Of a DNA stretch of 9,998 nt, positions 7,478 through 9,998 are shown one piece after another; the first letter of the stretch is position 1; every line of letters begins with the position of its first letter. Under the pieces are notes generated by a model, which saw only the letters and a list, made by a program, of their open reading frames with translations, searched no databases and was not told the DNA's origin. The DNA is from Lachnospiraceae bacterium (GTDB lineage: Bacteria; Bacillota; Clostridia; Lachnospirales; Lachnospiraceae): positions 1-9,998 of the forward strand of contig CAAEEI010000166.1 in the NCBI GenBank assembly GCA_900754855.1, read 5' to 3'. The position numbers and the translations under genes were made by a program.

Positions 7478-7972
7478 CTAGCGTTTCAGCACACTCATGC
7501 CTCTTCCCAGCCCGGTTAGTCCGGTTCGAACCAGTTCAAGAACTTCAAAATCAGACAGAAGATTCAGAAAAGCATCCAGCTTGCTCTGACTTCCGGTGAT
7601 CTCGATCATGACAGAATTTACAGACACATCCACCAGTTTGGCTCTAAAGACGTTGGCAATGGCAATAATATCCTGTTTTTCCCGTTTATCCGCCATAACT
7701 TTAACCAGCGCAAGTTCGCGGCAAACCGATTCCTTATCCTCCAGCACTACGATTTTACGCACTTCCTCCAGTTTCTGAATCTGATTGCGGATCTGTTCAA
7801 GAATCTGGTCATCTCCGCTGACAGCCACCGTGATTCGACTGTATTTTGGACTGTCCGTCACCCCGGAAGATAAACTGTCGATATTATATCCTCTTCGACT
7901 GAACAGGGAGGCCACTCTGGCCAGCACCCCCGGGTTATTATCTACCAGTAACGATAAAACGATCTGTTTCAT
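7478..7972 (-). CDS. ilvN: Acetolactate synthase small (regulatory) subunit
   Basis: Regulatory subunit that activates the catalytic subunit IlvB and gives it valine feedback inhibition, at the first common step of branched-chain amino acid synthesis. The 164-residue length is normal. The N-terminal ACT domain (about 3-75) contains NNPGVLARVASLFSRRGYNI (12-31). Residues N12, G15 and N30 align with the valine-site residues N11, G14 and N29 of E. coli IlvH, so feedback control is probably intact. The C-terminal half (LALVKVMADK to GRGMSVLKR) is the second domain of the family. The ATG at 7972 has AAGGAG 10 bases upstream. It follows the LCP gene after 49 bases and precedes ilvC by 165. No ilvB lies in the window, so the catalytic partner must be encoded elsewhere. 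Confidence 0.96.
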   Translation of the reverse strand: MKQIVLSLLVDNNPGVLARVASLFSRRGYNIDSLSSGVTDSPKYSRITVAVSGDDQILEQIRNQIQKLEEVRKIVVLEDKESVCRELALVKVMADKREKQDIIAIANVFRAKLVDVSVNSVMIEITGSQSKLDAFLNLLSDFEVLELVRTGLTGLGRGMSVLKR

Positions 7973-8000
7973 ACCTGTATCACTCCTTCATTGCATGGAT

Positions 8001-8016
8001 ATTCCCCTCTGGGAAT
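8001..8016 (-). other. Small hairpin just after the LCP gene stop
   Basis: ATTCCC/GGGAAT forms a 6 bp stem with a 4-base loop, starting 5 bases past the LCP stop codon. No U run follows on the minus strand, so it is not a standard intrinsic terminator. It may act as a processing or stability element between the LCP and ilvN messages, or may be chance. Confidence 0.35.
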
Positions 8017-8021
8017 CTGCC

Positions 8022-9155
8022 TTAATACGTCGATATTCCTTCTGTCTTTTCCGGATAATAGCCATCGATAAAATGGTCGTTACCCACACCGTACTCATCT
8101 TTGATTCCCGGATCTTCTCCCGTTCCAAAAATAAAATACTGCATTGCCTGTCTGTTCAGGTCATAATCTACCTGCATCACCCATGCGCCGTTGCCGCCAA
8201 GACGTCCTTCTGTGTAAGAACCATCGTAAGGAATACGAAGCTGTTCGATTTCGGTGGTTCCCATGGTAATCACTGAGGTCATCAGACTGCGGATCTGCTC
8301 TTCCGTCAAGTCTGTGGTCACATAGCGCAGCGCTTTCATACAGATATTCGTGATCGTCATAATATCCTGATTCTTTAATTCATTGAAAATGGAAATCAGG
8401 ATTTTCCGCTGACGGTCCGTACGACCGAACTCTCCGGTAATATCCTGACGGATACGGCAGTAAGCCAGCGCCTGATATGGCGTCAGCAGATTGGAACCGG
8501 CCACGACATTTTTCTCCCCGTGTTTGGAATTTGCATAAGCCGTTTTCAGGAAATACGCTTCTGCCTCTGTCAGATCCATCGGCACACCGCCCAGCAGATC
8601 AACCACTTCACGGAAGGCTTCCATATCGACTTCCACATAGCCGTCCAGTTTTATCCCGAAATTCTCCGCAATGGTCTCATATTCCAACTGCACGCCGCCA
8701 TAAGCGTAAGCGGCATTGAACTTATGGTATCCGTATCCCGGAATATCAATATACATATCTCGCATGAGAGAAGTCAGTTTTAATTTACCATTTTTCAGAT
8801 CCACCGTAGCGATCATGGTGGTATCCGAACGTCCCGCTTCCGTTTCATCCGAACGTTTATCGGCGCCGATCAGCAAAATATTGACCACGTCCTGATCGTA
8901 AACCAGGTCGGTTTCCACCACGTCGGCATCCTTCAGGGCTGTTTCCGTATCGGTGTTGATCGTCCCCGTTGCCGCCGTATAATAGGCCGCCGCTGCTCCG
9001 CCCAGGGCCGAAGAGGAGAACAGCGCCACCAGCAGAAGACAGACCAGAATCTGTGCCGCCAGTCTTCTTTTTCTCCCTTTTCGTCTCGTTCTTTTCTCCG
9101 GATGGTTCGGCATTTCTCTATGGTTCTTTTCTTTATTTTCCTTTTGATTATCCAA
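8022..9155 (-). CDS. LCP (LytR-CpsA-Psr) family cell-wall glycopolymer transferase
   Basis: LCP proteins sit in the membrane with the catalytic domain outside. They transfer wall teichoic acid, capsule or other polysaccharide from a lipid carrier onto peptidoglycan. This 377-residue protein has a basic N-terminus (KRTRRKGRKRR, 21-31), one membrane segment (about 33-58) and an outer LCP domain from about 90 to 260. Characteristic residues are visible: NILLIGADKR (92-101), GRSDTTM (108-114), LMRDMYIDIPG (130-140) and GRTDRQ (244-249), which fits the conserved GR-x-x-RQ signature. The start is a TTG at 9155 with AGGAGG 9 bases upstream; the first in-frame ATG (codon 15) has no ribosome binding site. 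An upstream glycosyltransferase gene supports a role in surface polysaccharide. The older label of transcriptional regulator is not supported. The exact glycan cannot be told. Confidence 0.93.
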   Translation of the reverse strand: MDNQKENKEKNHREMPNHPEKRTRRKGRKRRLAAQILVCLLLVALFSSSALGGAAAAYYTAATGTINTDTETALKDADVVETDLVYDQDVVNILLIGADKRSDETEAGRSDTTMIATVDLKNGKLKLTSLMRDMYIDIPGYGYHKFNAAYAYGGVQLEYETIAENFGIKLDGYVEVDMEAFREVVDLLGGVPMDLTEAEAYFLKTAYANSKHGEKNVVAGSNLLTPYQALAYCRIRQDITGEFGRTDRQRKILISIFNELKNQDIMTITNICMKALRYVTTDLTEEQIRSLMTSVITMGTTEIEQLRIPYDGSYTEGRLGGNGAWVMQVDYDLNRQAMQYFIFGTGEDPGIKDEYGVGNDHFIDGYYPEKTEGISTY

Positions 9156-9164
9156 ACTTTTTAA

Positions 9165-9170
9165 CCTCCT
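9165..9170 (-). promoter_or_regulatory. Ribosome binding site fixing the TTG start of the LCP gene
   Basis: AGGAGG lies 9 bases before TTG at 9155. The alternative in-frame ATG, 14 codons downstream, is preceded by AAAGAAAAGAACC-type sequence without a Shine-Dalgarno core. This decides in favour of TTG and keeps the basic N-terminal tail ahead of the membrane segment. Confidence 0.75.
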
Positions 9171-9184
9171 GTAAGCAAACTCTT

Positions 9185-9218
9185 TTTATACATTAACCTA
9201 CTTTCTTTTTGTTTGCAA
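9185..9218 (-). promoter_or_regulatory. Candidate promoter for the LCP-ilvN unit
   Basis: In the AT-rich 92-base gap, a -35-like TTGCAA (9213-9218) lies 17 bases from TAATGT (9190-9195), a weak -10. A better -10 hexamer, TATAAA (9185-9190), is 22 bases away. A 6 bp inverted repeat, GCAAAC/GTTTGC (9175-9180 and 9211-9216), brackets the region. The gap probably holds a promoter, but the exact boxes are uncertain. Confidence 0.35.
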
Positions 9219-9222
9219 GGTA

Positions 9223-9237
9223 AAAATTCTTAAAATT
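9223..9237. promoter_or_regulatory. CodY-like box upstream of the LCP-ilvN promoter
   Basis: AATTTTAAGAATTTT on the minus strand matches the CodY consensus AATTTTCWGAAAATT at 12 of 15 positions on both strands. It sits just upstream of the candidate -35 box. The region is very AT-rich, so a chance match is a real possibility. The site becomes more interesting because ilvN lies in the same likely transcript. Confidence 0.27.
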
Positions 9238-9247
9238 CACGGTTTTT

Positions 9248-9998
9248 CTACACTTTCCAGTAAGAAGGATTTAAGGAAATTCTCAAAATCAGCCACCGGG
9301 GCAGTTTTTTATAATGCTGTCCCAGTTTATACCCTGCGTATTTGGCGCCATTTTGCAGGATGATCATCGGAATAAGGGAAAACTTTCGCTGGTGGATAAA
9401 GTAAGCCAGCGTTTTTTTCACCAGACGTATTCCTTCGGATTCTGATTTCACCTTCAGGAACAGACCGCCGTAATCTACCTGCGACACCGCCAGGTCAAAA
9501 TTTCTTTTCAGTTGTTCTTTTGCCGTATAATTATGCCAGTGCCAGACTCTGGCCTCGGCCACGTAGGCAATCTTTTTCCCGGCCTCGATCAACCGGGAGG
9601 CAAAAATCATATCTTCATTAAAAATCGTGTGTAAAGGAAATCCTCCCAATGCGTCATAAACGGATTTTCGATAAGCGGCGCAGACATTGGAACAAAAAAA
9701 GGTCTTGATTCCCAGTTCCGGCAGGTCTTCTTTTGTTTTTATCCGGCTTTCCTTCGGATAATTAAACACCCGGGTATACGCCTCGATCGGATTATCTTTC
9801 CGGTCGGCCATCTGCCTTCCATAGGCTGCGCAGACTTCCTCATCGGCAAAAGGTTCCACCAGACGTTCCAGCAGGTATTCATCTGCCGGAATGGCGTCCT
9901 GCGTCAGCAGAACGAGGATGTCCCCATCACACATGGCCGCCGCGCGGTTTCTCGTTCCGCCATGGTCAAATTCCGCCTTTTCTATATGAATGATTTCC
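9248..9998 (-). CDS. Family 2 glycosyltransferase, rhamnosyltransferase-like, N-terminus beyond the window
   Basis: Inverting glycosyltransferase that adds a sugar, probably rhamnose, from a nucleotide donor to a growing surface polysaccharide on the cytoplasmic face of the membrane. The frame is open to the right edge, and 249 residues are visible. An ATG at 9934 is internal, not the start: before it the frame encodes EFDHGGTRNRAAA, the conserved block of rhamnosyltransferase-type GT2 enzymes. The metal and donor site appears as LLTQDAIPAD (30-39 of the fragment), followed by the acceptor-side region with NEDMIFASRLIEAGKK and an aromatic WHWHNYTAKEQ segment. Family members run to roughly 300 residues, so about 50 N-terminal residues are probably missing. 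The gene ends 92 bases before the LCP gene, which suits a wall or capsule polysaccharide locus. Sugar specificity is inferred only from motif style. Confidence 0.87.
   Translation of the reverse strand, partial: EIIHIEKAEFDHGGTRNRAAAMCDGDILVLLTQDAIPADEYLLERLVEPFADEEVCAAYGRQMADRKDNPIEAYTRVFNYPKESRIKTKEDLPELGIKTFFCSNVCAAYRKSVYDALGGFPLHTIFNEDMIFASRLIEAGKKIAYVAEARVWHWHNYTAKEQLKRNFDLAVSQVDYGGLFLKVKSESEGIRLVKKTLAYFIHQRKFSLIPMIILQNGAKYAGYKLGQHYKKLPRWLILRISLNPSYWKV

Noticed and set aside
8477..8783. Plus-strand open frames opposite the LCP gene
   Set aside because: They overlap each other in two frames and lie inside the conserved LCP domain on the other strand. Their composition (His, Arg, Pro) is typical of antisense reading.
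9248..9934. Glycosyltransferase starting at the ATG at 9934
   Set aside because: The same frame stays open for 21 more codons to the edge and encodes the conserved DHGGTRN block, so the true start lies beyond the window.
1..9998. CRISPR array, insertion sequence, tRNA or phage genes
   Set aside because: No spaced direct repeats, transposase or integrase frames, terminal inverted repeats or tRNA-like cloverleaf sequences were seen. All long coding regions are accounted for by conserved chromosomal genes.

Overview
This window looks like a stretch of core chromosome from a low-to-moderate G+C anaerobic Firmicute, most likely a clostridium of the Lachnospiraceae type. That assignment is an inference. 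It rests on strong AGGAGG ribosome binding sites, a single-chain glycyl-tRNA synthetase, the Era-RecO pairing and the protein style, not on a database search. All eight genes lie on the minus strand, so transcription runs from high to low coordinates. I found no mobile element, CRISPR array, tRNA or rRNA.

In transcription order (right to left), the window opens inside a family-2 glycosyltransferase of the rhamnosyltransferase type, cut by the right edge (9248-9998). Next is a membrane-anchored LytR-CpsA-Psr (LCP) protein with a TTG start (8022-9155). These two look like the end of a cell-surface polysaccharide locus: one builds glycan and the other attaches it to the wall. Only 49 bases later comes ilvN, the regulatory subunit of acetolactate synthase (7478-7972), with no ilvB beside it. 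ilvC, ketol-acid reductoisomerase (6293-7312), follows with its own good promoter and ends at a strong stem-loop terminator. ilvN and ilvC act in valine, leucine and isoleucine synthesis.

The second half is a housekeeping operon. A 984-residue M16C metalloprotease of the presequence-protease type (3123-6077) is followed 2 bases later by era (2215-3120), a GTPase for 30S ribosome assembly. recO (1465-2205), for recombinational repair, comes 9 bases after that. glyQS, glycyl-tRNA synthetase (1-1334), has a separate consensus promoter and loses only its last residues at the left edge.

The region is mostly ordinary, and I see no convincing undescribed system. The points worth a second look are regulatory or fine-scale: CodY-like palindromes at the ilvC and LCP-ilvN promoters, ilvN trailing an LCP gene without ilvB, a tyrosine where many KARIs have the NADPH-binding arginine, the lack of room for a T-box before glyQS, and repeats around the M16 promoter region.
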